A DNA stretch of 64,000 nt from assembly GCF_965363235.1 (NCBI RefSeq), contig NC_134838.1, positions 7,445,001-7,509,000 on the forward strand, given 5' to 3'. Position 1 is the stretch's first letter, and every line of letters starts with the position of its first letter. The notes under the pieces were generated by a model. The model made no database searches. It was not told the DNA's origin and saw only the letters and a list, made by a program, of their open reading frames with translations. Source of the stretch: Mytilus galloprovincialis. Its lineage: Eukaryota > Mollusca > Bivalvia > Mytilida > Mytilidae. The translations under genes were made by a program, and so were the position numbers. Below, piece by piece: positions 36,199 through 50,200 of the stretch.

Positions 36199-37488
36199 CA
36201 CATGGAAAAAAGTATTGCAACACCTTGATTTTTTAAAACTTGAAAAATCAGCCTCTTATTTTGGATGAAATATGATAAAATATTTGTAAAATAATATTGA
36301 AACGTAGTTAATGATAACATTGGCATTAAAAACAAACAAAAAATGTATAAAAAAAAATGTTTTATCGAACCAAAATTTTTATTACAAAATGAAGTGTTTT
36401 TTGTACAAAAAAATGCATTTTACAACTTTTACTGTAGTCGAACTTTACAATGTCAGACATTTCAAAATTAATCTACAAATGATTGTTCACATCATGGTTG
36501 ATCGTTATTGGCCAAATAATTAGTACTTTGTGCGCAGCCTCCATTCAAACGGATAACCGCATCTTAACGTCCTCTGATACCTGCCATAAGTAGACTAATT
36601 TGTTGCTAAGGTAGCAGCAACCATTCCTCACAAAGGGTATTGTTTATTTCATGACGTGTTTGAACTGGGGTGTCCTTTCGTGCACTTTACGCCCAATAGT
36701 GTCCCATATATGCTCGAGATGGTTCAAAATCGGGCTACGATCGGGCCAAAGAAGATAAACAGAATTCCATTGGAACAATGGATCTTCCTCCACGATGCTA
36801 ATTTCCAACTTTGGCGAGCTCTACCCTATATTGGATACGGGCAACTGTGTGTCTGTTCGTAGGCAAAGGTCCCCGAAATGGTCTTATCGCACGATAACCA
36901 GTAGCGATGAGCCGATCTCGAACAGTTCTTGTTTAAAGGCTCATGTATGGTCATCACTCCCTTTTAAGGATTGTACCGTTTGCAATGGGTTTCCTTCTGA
37001 CCAACCTTCATTATGCTTGATTTTCCCTAGCAGATGTTATAGGGGGTCTTCTTGATCTCGGAAGGTCTTTAACATCGTTTGTTGCCTGATTTGTATTCTC
37101 AAAACAACTTATAGTGGAATGGTGATGACCAACAATACGTGCAATTGTCACAGCGACATATCTGCTTCTCTCATGCATATTATCTGCCATCTTGCTGCAG
37201 TTATGAGTTGTTGATGACCTATTACAAGGTTTCAATCACATAATTTTATAAACTTGGTTATTTAAAGTGTTGAAAACAATGAGGATAAAACATCTGTTTT
37301 GCTGTTTACGAGTACAGTAGCTGCATTTGCAGATAAGAATTTATTGAGTCGACATTTATTGATTAAACTCAGGTGATATTAAAATACTGTTTAACTAGTT
37401 CTATTTCAACAAATTATATCACAAAAAAATAAAGAGTGGTTTTTTTATTTGAATTTCAATTTGGTGTTGCAATACTTTTTTCCATGTG
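36199..37488 (-). mobile_element. Tc1/mariner DNA transposon with a decayed transposase
   Basis: The ends CACATGGAAAAAAGTATTGC and GCAATACTTTTTTCCATGTG are perfect inverted repeats, extending through AACACC, and are flanked by TATA on both sides (TA target duplication). The minus strand encodes the transposase. The N-terminal helix-turn-helix part is at 37,235-37,011 (RYVAVTIARIVGHHHSTIS, then DLPRSRRPPITSARENQ). The C-terminal hallmark is at about 36,757-36,655: LWPDRSPILNHLEHIWDTIG. The parts fall in different frames with stops between, so it is not functional. The near-perfect ends suggest a moderately recent insertion. Confidence 0.93.
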
Positions 37489-38256
37489 TATAGATATTGA
37501 CATGTATAGGACAAAACAAGTCAATACTTTAATCAACTTGAAACACAGTTACTATTTTTTTTCGTTTTGTAACACTTACTTCATCTCTTACAAGGGTTAA
37601 AAGAACAACACACTTATAAAGGTATCAATTAAAAGTGTCTTTTCATTATATCATAAACAGATGACAAATATAACAATAGTGAAATAATCATTAATAATCT
37701 TTTCTTTTCAAAATATTGTCCAACTGTTAAATAGCATACATATTTATCAGATTACATAAAATAACGAAAAACGTTTTTGACACATCCACCCAAATATGGG
37801 TTATATTCGTCAATACAACCATACCATTTTATATATTTATATAATATATCATATCTATTTAGTATTATGTAAATAAATAACTGAAAAAGCAAAGGTTCAT
37901 GTCCTCCGTAAAGTTAATTTCATTTCCAATATAATATCTATATACATGTATATGTCTTACCCAAATTGACGTCAGGTGCCTAATCGACGTCCAAACTGAC
38001 GGTATTAACCTTATAATGTCATTAATAACGCACCCTAAACCTTGCTGTACACATGTTTTCTGGTGTTTTTTAGCTAGTACATGGACCATTGCTTTATTTT
38101 AGGGTACCTATTATGTAAACATTGTTTAACCAAATGAATAAAATATACGTGAGTACATTGATATGTGTACATGCTTAATACAACATTAGTGGATATGTAT
38201 AATAATATAAAACAAAATACGAGTCTTATAAATAAGGCCATAATTTAAGTCGAATC

Positions 38257-41200
38257 CTACAATTTTGATTGCTGATTAAGTCTATAGCTCTCCATGGCGA
38301 AATCTGTAGCAACTTTTGCACATCCCCAAAATAATGTAATTCCTGATCCTGCATGCCCATAATTGTGAATAATCTAAAAAATATATGGTTTTTGTTTCAT
38401 TCATTTACAACACCTTATTAACTGCAATGCATAAAACGTTCAGAGAGAATGGTAACCCTATTCGTCGGAATTAACGTTACCAAAATACATCTGAAAGTTG
38501 TTACGTACTCACCCACCCCGTAAAGCTAAATGAACCCCACTTTAGCTGGTTAATTATTTTTACATAACCATATGATTATTTAACTTCTCCCCGTAGTATG
38601 TTGGTGTATTATAGCATATGCATTTTCATCATGAAATGTAGTCGTTCCAGTTCTAGTTTTAATTAACAAGACCGTGACATGTTTCTTTTTACATTTTATT
38701 TCGGTTAATTCCGTGTTGATTAGAGATATTTACATGCTTTGCATATGAAACTAGGTTTAATTTTTCTACATAAGGAAATGCCTGTTCCAAGTTAGGAATA
38801 TGGCAGTTGATTTACATTCGTTTAGGGTGTTTGAACTATTGGTTTTGCCATTTATTGAACTTTCCTTTTTGAAATTTCTTCGGAGTTGTTATTTTTGTTG
38901 TTTAACTTTTGGCAGAGTAATGTGTTTTAAAAGTGTAGATTATGATAAAATTGATTTAAGGTAATTCTATGTACTATTTTGCATGCTGTAAAGCATGGAT
39001 TAAATCACATCATAAAACTATTTGTTACGATGTTTTGAAATCGCTTGTGCTCATGGATTTTTTGTTTCTTAAACTGATAAAAATTTGAAACTTACTGTTA
39101 CCGTCCTTCCATTAAAACATACATCTTCTTTCTCCAATCGTATTGTTGGTCTTGATGGTCTTAAACCTGTCCATTCCTCTAATACTTCCGCTTCCTTAAT
39201 TCAATTTGTTTTCATAGTTATTTTTTTGTTGTTATAAACATTTTATCAAGGAGGTGAATTGCATTTTGAGGATAAAAAAAACCGTTTTATACATTTTAGC
39301 AATCAATAAGATTTAGCTTCACCTGGCCCTTTACGAAGAATGTTGAAATTGCATGATTTGAAAGATAATGATACACGAACACCTAAACCCGGAGCAGTGT
39401 TATGACTACAAATGGATTACAAAATTAGCCAAATTCCTCTGTTGTCACCTTTTTCTAAAGATAATCTACGTAAAGTGTGTTATAAACTAGATAAGTAACG
39501 AGGTTCTGACAACTGAACCGATGATACCCCACTGGTCTAACAGTCTTAACTGCATCAGTGCCGACCTAAGTTTAGTAACTGAAAATAACTTTAAAATGAT
39601 TCGTCCAAAGCTCCATTTAATATTGAAATTCATTTTGATCGCTCAAACCAAAATATTTGAGGTCATGGAGTGTATAAATAAACATAAAGCAATATGAAAT
39701 GATATGAATAAAATTAATAAAAAGATGGAGTATAGGTGTTATGTTAATGAGACAACTTTTAACCATACATAATACAATGACGTAGAATTGTTCCCAAATG
39801 ACTATCTGAAGCAGAACAACAACAACAACAACAACAACAACAATACTTTATTTTAAGAGGGTTACACAGTTAGCTATATAACTAATATAGCAATCTAGTT
39901 AATTATAATATGGAGGCTCGAACCATTGCGATCAGTTTCACAATTTATTTTAATGAAATCCGATTTATAGTTGACAGTCTTCTATATTGTCTGTCTAAAA
40001 TCATGAAAACAAAAAGTGTACAAAAGAGTAATTCTGTCATTCTTTTTACCTGCAGACTTGGTATCAACCTTGAACAACCATCCAATATCCTCTTCCTGTC
40101 AGATGCTGTTACATCTGTACTCCAATTTCCTATCTGTGACGTGCCACCTAAAACCACGAAGTCTTTTCTATGAAATAAAAAAACCAAACGAAAAACTATT
40201 ACAAGAAAAACGTAAAATATTATAAAAGAGGAACGAAACATACCAGAGGGACAGTCAAACTAATAAATCTAAAATGACTGACAACGCCATGGCTAAAAAC
40301 GATAAGACAAACAGACAAACAATAGTACACATGACACAATATAGAAAACTAAAGAATAAACAAAACGAACGCCACCAAAAACTAGGGGTGATCTCAGGTG
40401 CTCCGGAAGGGTAAGCAGATCCTGCTCATCATGTGGCACCTGTCGCGTTGCTTATAAGATATCAAATCCGGTAAATATTCTAAGTCGGTAGGTCTCATTT
40501 ATGAAAGGGAAGGGGGTTGTAGTTACGACGTAAGGAACATATCCGATATCATTTATGAAACGGTTATTCCATAACGGTCAACCAACTCGTGATGGCGTCT
40601 GTAAAATTGACGAAGGGATGATTTCAACTTCACCATTTGGAACTCTTGATTTAATAGCTTCCTTGTGAGCAACAACCGTCTATCAAGAAATTCATGATAG
40701 GAAATGCAAGCACGGGTATATTGTATCAATTGGGAGAAATATACACCGTATGCAGGTGCTGCTGGAATGTTGCTACTTAGAAATGGAAAGTTCACAATTG
40801 GAAAGCTGAAATTATCTCTTTTGTCGTAAAGTTTTGTTTTCAATCGACCCTCATTGTCAATTTCTAGATGTAAGTCAAGATGTGAGGCAGACTTAACTGT
40901 ATCTGTAGTATCCTTTATCTCTAGTTCAATGGTATAGATGCATTTGACATAGTCAACAAATTTTGAATTATTCAGTGAAAGAACATCATCTATATACCGG
41001 AAAGTAGAGTTAAAGGATATTGCTAACTACTTATCTTTCTTCTTCATAAGTTCTTGTATGAAGTCGGCATCATAATAATAAAGAAAGAAGTCGGCAAGAA
41101 GAGGGGCACAATTTGTTCCCATTGGAATGCCGATAGTCTGTTGAAAAACACGTCCTCCGAATGTAACAAATATGTTGTCAATCAAGAAGTAAAGCATCTT

Positions 41201-44200
41201 TATAATGTCAGGTTCAGAGAATTTTTTGTTTGAATCAGAGTGATCCTTTGCAAAGTAGGATTAATCCCTTCCAAAGACAAGATACTTGTATCTTTGTTGG
41301 CCATTCTTTTTTTATGAAACAAAGCAATACCAACTCTTTCAATGTGTCTTTTAGTTTGGAATGTGGAATTCTTGTATAAAGTGTAGAAAAGTCAAATGTT
41401 GTAATACTATTACAAGATGAAAGAGAGTTGGATTGTATGTACTTTAAAAGATCTTTGGAATTTTTAAGTATCCACATCTGATTCACCCAACTCTAGAATA
41501 GGCATTTTCACAATAACTTTGAAACCCGTCTTTGATTGCTGATAAAATAGATGTTTATAATTTAGAAAGAGGTTTCGTGGAGCACTTGTAAAACCCAGCA
41601 ATATACCGTTGTTTGTAAGGACACTTATAATTTGGTGACTATGTGAAACGCATCTATCCCATCGAATTGGAGATAAAGGATACTACAGATACAGTTAAGT
41701 CGGCTTAATATCTTGACTTACATCTGGAAATTGACAATGAGGGTCGGTTGAAAACAAAACTTTACGACAAAAGAGATGATTTCAGCTTTCCAATTGTGAA
41801 CTTTCCATTTCTAAGTAGCAACATTCCAGCAGCACCTGCATACGGGGTATATATCTCCCAATTGATACGATATTCCCGTGCTTGCATTTCCTATTATGAT
41901 TTTCTTGATAGAGGGTAACTGCTCACAAGGAAGCTATTAAACCAAGAGTTCCAAATGGTAAATTTTACGGACGCCATCACGAGTTGGTTGACCGTTATGG
42001 AATAACCGTTTCACAAATGATATCGGATATGTTCCTCACGTCGTAACTACAATCCCCTTCCCTTTCATGAATGTGACCTACCGAATTAGACTATTTACCG
42101 GATTTGTAATCACATAAGCAACACGACGGGTGCCACATGTGGAGCAGGATCTGCTTACCCTTCCGGGGCACCTGAGATCACACCTAGTTTTTGGTGGGGT
42201 TCGTGTTGTTTATTTTTTAGTTTTCTATGTTGTGTCATGTGTACTATTGTTTTTCTGATTGTCTTTTTCATTTTTAGCCATGGCGTTGTCAGTTTGTCTT
42301 AGATTTATGAGTTTGACTGTCCCTTTGGTATCTTTCGTCCCTCTGTTATACAGTTTAGGTATCCAATACAGTGATGGAGATCCAGTTCATCATCTTTGGT
42401 TGAAATTCCAAAGGAACATAGAACAGACCTTTGATTATCCGGAATTCCCTCTTTGCTAAGTGTCGTGAGTGTATATGTTGGGTTTCCAAGTGAATTGTCA
42501 ATACCCACTGTACCAATTCGTTTACCAAGCAGTTAATGTAATGAGTTTCACACACAAAAACGATTTTGATTTGGGCTTTATCTGCGGGGACAACAACATA
42601 TTTGTCATGAAGGTAGGATAAGTGTTCTGAAACATTAGGGTCTTTAAAGACTTACGTAGCATGGGCATTGATAGACCCATTCAGTTTCTTAATTCTGATT
42701 TGTATCAACGACCTCACTGCCTTAATCCATTCGGAAAGAGTGTCTACGTCTTTCTTCTCACGCTTAGCCCATTGCCTGGCATAATCCTCGACTGAATCCA
42801 TCAAAATTTTAAAGTTGTATTTCTAATTGATGGATTTCGGCTCACGATATTTTAGACCTTTCGATAACACATTTCGTAGGGAAGTTTTATTTACAATGTT
42901 AAGGTCACAGGTAATAACGTGGCCAGCCGGATTATATGTGAATTGGGAACTAGCACAAGTGCATTCAGAGGTTTAGACTTGAAGTCATCAATACTGAGAT
43001 CCTGCAAAACGTGTTTGTAATTGAAAATTTTAGTTGGAATAGGTTTGGTATAGGTATAAGAAAAAAGTAAAATCACAAAAATACTGAACTTAGAGGAAGA
43101 TCAATTGGGAAAGTCCATAATCACATGGCAAAATCAAATAACAAAACGCATCAAAAACGATTGGTACAGGCTAGTCTTTGAAATAAGGATTATTTTCGAT
43201 TGAACTAATTTATGATGAAGGATATTGCCTAAGTTGACGCCATCGTGACCTTTGTTGGCAAAGGAAAGATTGAGAAAAGATTATTCATATGAAAATCAAC
43301 TTTGCAATCAGAATTATTACTTACTTGTGAAAATAAATAAAAACCTGTATTAAAAAAAAGAATTTAAGCATATTCGTATTTGAATTTTGTTCATATTTAG
43401 TAAATTATTTCAACAAATTTAAAATAAATAAAATGAATATTTACAATTTGTTTTAGATAATCGTTTTAAAATATGGAGTTTCTTTGCGCGCGTGTCGTAA
43501 AAAAAGCATGGTAGATTTAATGAGTTTCTTTTAATTGAGAATGGAAATGGGGAATATTTCAAAGATGCAAAATCCCGCACCCGGTCTTCATCTGGCCCCT
43601 AAATAAAATTGTTTACTAGTTCAGTGAAAATGGACGTCACACTAACCTCTAAAACATATAAATAAACTAAAATTAAGAAAACAAACAATACTAACAAAGA
43701 CCAGAGGCTCTTGGCCTTGGACAGGCACAAAAAATACGGCGGTGATAAACAAGGTTTGTGAGATTGCAACCGTCACCCTATACCTTTAGCCAAAATAGAA
43801 TAGAGAAACGCATAGACATCCGCAACAGTAAAACTCAGTTTAAAAGATGTCCGAGTCCTATGTCAGAATAGGTAACAAAAGAAACTAAGCAAAATGACAA
43901 TGATGAATAAATGAAACAAGGAATACTAGCAGTAACTAAAATGCCAGCTCTAGTCCTGATTACATCTGATTGAAAGATTATGTTTTATTCATTTGAAAAT
44001 CAAGTACAATACCTTCCGCTAGGGGTTTAGTATCATATCATCATAAAATATTTCAGAAAACCATAACCCGTATCATGTTAACAACTGATTTTCAAATAGA
44101 TATGTTTATTTCCGATGTAATGATCATATGAGTGAATCAATATAAATACCAAAATATGGGATGCTTAATGACTCGTATCGTAAAAAGTAAAATCACCAAA

Positions 44201-47200
44201 ATACTAAACTTAGAGGAAAATCTAATCGGAAAGTCCATAATCACATGGCAAAATCAAATAACAAATTACAAAATACAAAATACATCAAAAACGAATGGAC
44301 AAGAACTAACTGTATCCCTTCCGAATGAGTCTGTTTTAACGTTTTGTTAGCTTTTGAGGTGAATACAGACAATTTTGTTCTTTATAAAGAATATTACAAT
44401 TAAATATTGGATTAGAAATTACTGAACGTATAAGATGTCTGCATGTTGATTTATATTAACAAATGATTTCCTTGTACCGATGATAAAATCTATGAGATGT
44501 TTTGACTAGTTTGTGATTTCGGACACCCTGATGTAATAATTCTTACAATGAGTTTCTTGATAATTTTAGAAAATGTGGATAAATGAAGATTAAAAACCCG
44601 CAGACCAGGTGAATGAAATTGGTCCAACTAACATAATATATATAATTATATGCGTACACACATATCATATTAGTCTATACTTACCCTGGGAAGATATATA
44701 ATTTATTTCCTGTTTCTGAAGGGTCCTTGTCAAAGTAAAAATGCTTTACCCAGGGTGCTTTTACCTACAAAATAACTCTCCATTGATCAAAAATGAAATT
44801 GCTACAATGTCAGAGGCTATATGTATAATCATAGTTATTTATAGTAAACATCTTATTATATTCAGTTAATTGGCTTTGCTTATTCAATAAAAAGTAATTC
44901 CAACTCATTCTTTTTGTAAATTCTGCTATATCTGTTATTGGCGAAGTCGTTAGAATAGGTCTGTAAGCATTTAGTATAAACGTTTAAAGTAACTTTTAAT
45001 ACATAATTTAGTTGAAAGACGGTAAAGGAAAATAGTTACCCGTATTACTTGACCTCTAACTGGGTAAACAGAACTGTCTCCAAGGTCGTACGCACCAATG
45101 CCGGTGCAGTTTACAACTAAATCATAATCCGCCATGACCTGGTGAGAAAAGAGTCATTCAAAGCTAATGATTTAAAATTAGTTTGGGAAAAACGAGTGTA
45201 GAGGTTTTTTTCCTTCATTTGTTTCTTATATGGAATATATATTTCTCAATTGATACGACATTCCGGGTTTGTATTTCCTATCATGATTTCCTTGATAGAG
45301 GAATGTTGCTCACAAGGAAGCTATTGAAACAGAGTTCCAAATGAGAAGTTGAAATCATGCCTTCGTAAATTCTACGGACGCCATTACGAGTTGGTTGACC
45401 GTTATGGAATTACCGTTTCACAGATGATAACGGATATCTTCCTTATGTCGTAACTACCATACCCTCCCCTTTTCACGATTGTGACCTACCGAATTAGACT
45501 TTTGACCCTTCCGGAGTACCTGAGATCACCCCCCGTTTTTGGTGGGTTGGTGTTGCTTAGTCTTTAGTTTTCTATGTTTTATCTTCTGCACTAGTATTTG
45601 TTTGTTTGTCTTTTTTATTTTAGCAATGGCTTTGTCAGTTTATTTTCAATCTATGTGTTTGACTGTCCCTCTGGTATCTTTTGTTATACATATGTATTTA
45701 TTTTAATTGTTATGGTTCAATTACGAAAGTGAACTAACAGAAAGCGATCAATATTCATTAACAATCTTTATTTCATGTAGACATTAATCATGTAGTATTC
45801 AATATGTAATTGAACACACATCAATGAGAATAGCTGCCTGTTGTTTCTTGAAATGTTTTCAATAGATCTTTTCAATATTGAATATTAAATGCTTTATATG
45901 TTGAAGCTTTATACCTCTTCCAAAGAGTTTATCTTTCTGTTAATAACTTTTCCATTTTTTATTCTAAATCTGTAAAAGAAAATATATATCTCATTGAATT
46001 CAAACCCTTCTTACTTTTAGTTTTTTTTCTTTTTCTTATTTCTACTTTTGATTCAAAAAGTTGATACAATTTACAAACCATCATTCAAAACAGAAGAACA
46101 AGTTACCACAGAAAAGTGGTGTTTAAATTCACGTAGTTGTATATTCACTTATTATATTAGAGGATATTTTAATGGAATATTGCCACTAAATTATTGTATC
46201 TCTTATGTTTGCGTTGATGACTGTGAGTTCATTTTATATTTTGATGTAAATTTTATTCTTTACATTTAACATTTTTCTCTTTAGAATGATGCCCAAGTGT
46301 GACTATGGAATATAATCATTGTCACTCGTGGTTATCGTCTGGCTTTCAGTAAAACTCTTTTCAAAATGGGACATCCGTTTGACTGTGCGGGATGTACGTG
46401 AACGTTAAACCCAATGCCTCTTGTTGAGAGAATGCACGCTATCTGCTCGTTTAGAACCTTTACAAACAACTCTTCGAGGGGTCATCAGGTTTATGATAAA
46501 ATTTCTGTCCCTATCCATTACTATTATTTTGCACTGGCATTTCAAATTTCTCTTACCTTATCCCACATGGCTTGTATAGGAACTATAAATTTTATTGTGT
46601 TGTTTTCGTCCTGAACATGCATGAAATAAATTCAACAGGACGTTAAGGAACCATCAATCAATCAATCATTCTTTAGATTGACACTTTGTAACAATTTTTT
46701 TTAAGAAAAAAAGAAAACAGAATCTTTTGCAAAAAGTATTGGGAAAGTACCACTTTTGATCGCAATTGATTGGTATTGATTTTTACGCATGCAAAATGTT
46801 GAGAAAAAGTTGAAAATCTACTGAATACATATCTATATCGTATATCTGTTTCTGATCAGGAAAACAATAAAAGCGCATGATCATTGCATTCTTACTTTTT
46901 GAGTATATCTGAAAACTCAGTGTCATAAGTATAAAACACAACTTTCATTTTCGTAGTTGTATGTCCTTTACTTGTAAAGCTGTATAAAAAACTATAAAAT
47001 AAGCAATATTTGTTTTTCTATAATATGCATCATTTATATCTTACGTTGTTTTCCTCTTATAATTGATATGTTTCCCTGGGAGTTTGTTATCCGGGTTGGA
47101 TTTCTCTAAATCTTAAACAGAGGTATACTACTGTTGTCTTTATTTATTTTTTAATGTATCAGTGAACTGAAGATGTGTACACACCAGTATTTTACAGATT

Positions 47201-50200
47201 TTATATACTTCTTTAAGTGTATAAAATCAAGGAAGAATTATACTTACTGTCTCATGAGCCAGGGTAGATATTTCTTTACATTTATCATCATTGTTGTATA
47301 AAACACTCCATCTCTATAAGAAAAGAAAAACTGTGGATTCATTTATTTTCGTAGGTATCAATTTTCGTGGATTGAGGAAAACTTGCATGTTCGTGGATAA
47401 TTGATCTCTTGGTTTTACCAATCTTTGCATACAAACCCTATATATTATATATTTGTATTATTTCAACATTTAAATTTGTGGTTCACCTGTTCTCACGAAA
47501 CCTTCGAAAGTTGTCCTACGATTAATAATAATTTCACAGTAACGTGTTAAGCATGATAATGAATTTTTCAAAATGACCTAAGTGTAACTATTAAAAATTA
47601 AACTATCAAGAACAGTTCTTGACTAGTATGTATTGTGTTAAAACAGTTCTTGACTAGTATGTATTGTGTTAAAACAGTTCTTGACTAGTATGTATTGTGT
47701 TAAAACAGTTCTTGACTAGTATGTATGTGTTAAAACAGTTCTTGACTAGTATGTATGTGTTAAAACAGTTCTTGACTAGTATGTATTGTGTTAAAACAGT
47801 TCTTGACTAGTATGTATGTGTTAAAACAGTTCTTGACTAGTATGTATGTGTTAAAACAGTTCTTGACTAGTATGTATTGTGTTAAAACAGTTCTTGACTA
47901 GTATGTATTGTGTTAAAACAGTTCTTGACTAGTATGTATTGTGTTAAAACAGTTCTTGACTAGTATGTATGTGTTAAAACAGTTCTTGACTAGTATGTAT
48001 GTGTTGAAACAGTTCTTGACTAGTATGTATGTGTTATAACAGTTCTTGACTAGTATGTATTAAAACAGTTCTTGACTAGTATGTACGTGTTAAAACAGTT
48101 CTTGACTAGTATGTATGTGTTAAAACAGTTCTTGACTAGTATGTTTGTGTTAAAACAAAAGTAACAAAAATACCGATCACCAATGAAAATTCAAAACGTA
48201 AAGTCTCTTAAATGCAAAATCTCAAACACATCAAACCATTGGGACAAAAACATTATTTACTTCTTACATGCATTGCCTTATGTAGAAAATCACAATCAAG
48301 TACAATATTAATATGTGGATTCATATTCTTAGTGTAAAAATTTTAAAAAATACAAAATTAACAAGCATTCTTAGAGTATTGCATGGCAGTGCAAGGTGAC
48401 CTACCGATTAAAAATGCATTTTAATGCAACGGAATTCTCACTTGATATAGTATAAGTTGTCATGGTATATTTAACAATATAAAAATATTAAATCAATATC
48501 TTCAATCATGACAAACAAAATGGTTGAAAACTGATTATTTAAGTGATTTTTTAAATGTCATAAGACTATAACTCTGCACAAAATCATCAGACCGAAAGAA
48601 AATTCTAACTCAATCTGTAACTTTCTACAAGTTATTGAAGAATCTTCAATCTAACAAAAAGTTTGAAAAAACTGCTTAAAATAAAATCATAACAATTTGA
48701 CTAAGTTTATACAAGCTTCTGTCGACAAATTCAAATAACAAAATTCTAAAACATAATTTATTTTATATATTTTCTCATAAAATGTAGGCACATTTACTCT
48801 TTCAAGTAAAACAAAATTAATAGAAATACGTATATCCAACCTGTTATCAGGGTGCAGTTTTATCTCTTTGGAAGAGAGACGTCTATAACCTAGCACTTGG
48901 TCTTTCCATGGAGGATCCTTGTATTAGAATATACATTATTGTTAAATTACTCTTTTAAGAATCAGAATTTGTATCGTTACTCGTTGAATTCATATAGTAG
49001 AGTCGTATAAAAAATTTCATGACTTGATATTTCTTTGCTACCAATGATATGTTGTTTTTAGTATTTACAGTCTTTTGATCAAGAGGAAATAATTCAAAAA
49101 CGCGTTTAGTGTTCTGCTGTTTCTTGTGTTATTTGCCTATTAAATGACATTTACTTTCACGACTTATTATTTTAAAGATTGTATTCTGGCATTTTCGTAC
49201 TCCTTTTTCCACAATGACATCCTTAACTCAAGGCTCACACAAACGATTAGGTTGCCTTACTTGTATTGGGCACAACTTGTCGGACTGTACTCGGTTAGTA
49301 ATACTCTGCAACTTCGTAATATTTGATTTTGCTTTACAATGAATTTTTTTTCGAGCGACTGGTTAGTCTTATGTAGATTAAACCCGTTTCTGTTATACCA
49401 AAGTATGTTGACGTTTGATTTTATATCATTCCATGATATGTTGTTCTGGTGTTTTCCTGCTATAATTGATGCGTTTCGCTCTGTTTTGGTTTGAGACCTG
49501 GATTTGTTGTCGCTGAAACGATTGAAGCCTATTGAACAGCGGTATACTACTGTTACCTTTATAAGACTGTTATTTAACTAACTTTGGAGAATGTGAGTAG
49601 TATGGAGGTATGAGTAATTGTGTTTGGTAGTATAAAGTCTTGAAAGATCAACATCCACACTTATTGATATGATTGTACGTCCTTATCAATTGATTGGTAG
49701 GAAGAACATATACCAACTCTTAAATATCTCGTAGAATTTTAGTATCTCCTATGCAATATAATAAAAGAGCGTTCATGAAAATAATAAAACTTACTTTTGG
49801 AATATTTACACCTGTAAAATTATATCCAGAAACTGTATGGACACCAAGAGCTGCAGCAGTTGGCGACTTGACGAGGCTCATTAAATAATCCCATGTATCC
49901 TTACACCATTTACTAAAAAAACATATTTCTGGTTTTTTATATAGATTAGACCGTTGGTTTTCCGGTTTGAATGGTTTTACACTAGTAATTTTTTGCGGCC
50001 TTTATAGCTTGCTATTCGGTGTGAGTCTAGGCTTTGTGTTGAAACCCGTACCTTGACCTATAATGGTTTACTTTTTATAAACTGTGACTTGGATGGAGGG
50101 TTGTCTCATTGGCACTCATACCACATCTTCCTATATCTAAATATGTCGATGTGAGAACTATAAAAATTAGATTGTTTTTTTTATTTGCTGCTTTACACAA

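Larger units (their letters stand above)
31805..38256. other. Convergent intergenic region between GPLD1 and the oxidase
   Basis: I see no host gene. It contains the interrupted reverse-transcriptase element (32,553-33,957), family D copies (about 34,690-35,250), a C16 run (35,256-35,271), a fragment of family B near 35,685-35,720 and the Tc1/mariner copy (36,199-37,488). The two genes converge here, so both 3' UTRs should lie at its edges. I could not single out polyadenylation signals with confidence, because AATAAA-like motifs abound. Confidence 0.7.
40215..43310 (-). mobile_element. Reverse-transcriptase retroelement, Penelope-like type, interrupted
   Basis: On the minus strand the 5' coding part lies at about 43,310-42,350 (VVPADKAQIKIVFVC..-like residues, then an LPSLYWIP-like stretch). 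It continues from about 41,632 with CPYKQRYIAG, STLYTRIPHSKLKD (about 41,380) and the catalytic FRYIDDV at about 41,005-40,985. It then runs through SNIPAAPAYGVYFSQLI to a non-coding tail ending at 40,215. A second, 5'-truncated copy of the same family sits between the two parts in the opposite direction (41,630-42,350), and a family A fragment sits at about 43,060-43,165. The copy is degraded and not functional. The reverse-transcriptase style resembles Penelope-like elements; I saw no GIY-YIG endonuclease, so the clade is tentative. All of it lies in oxidase intron 7. Confidence 0.85.

Noticed and set aside
36311-36523. 70-codon plus-strand open frame
   Set aside because: It lies inside the Tc1/mariner element between its end and its transposase, and is low-complexity Lys/Asn-rich sequence.
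47607-48155. CRISPR-like look of the 30/31-bp repeats
   Set aside because: Units are directly adjacent with no unique spacers, and the DNA is animal nuclear. It is a minisatellite.
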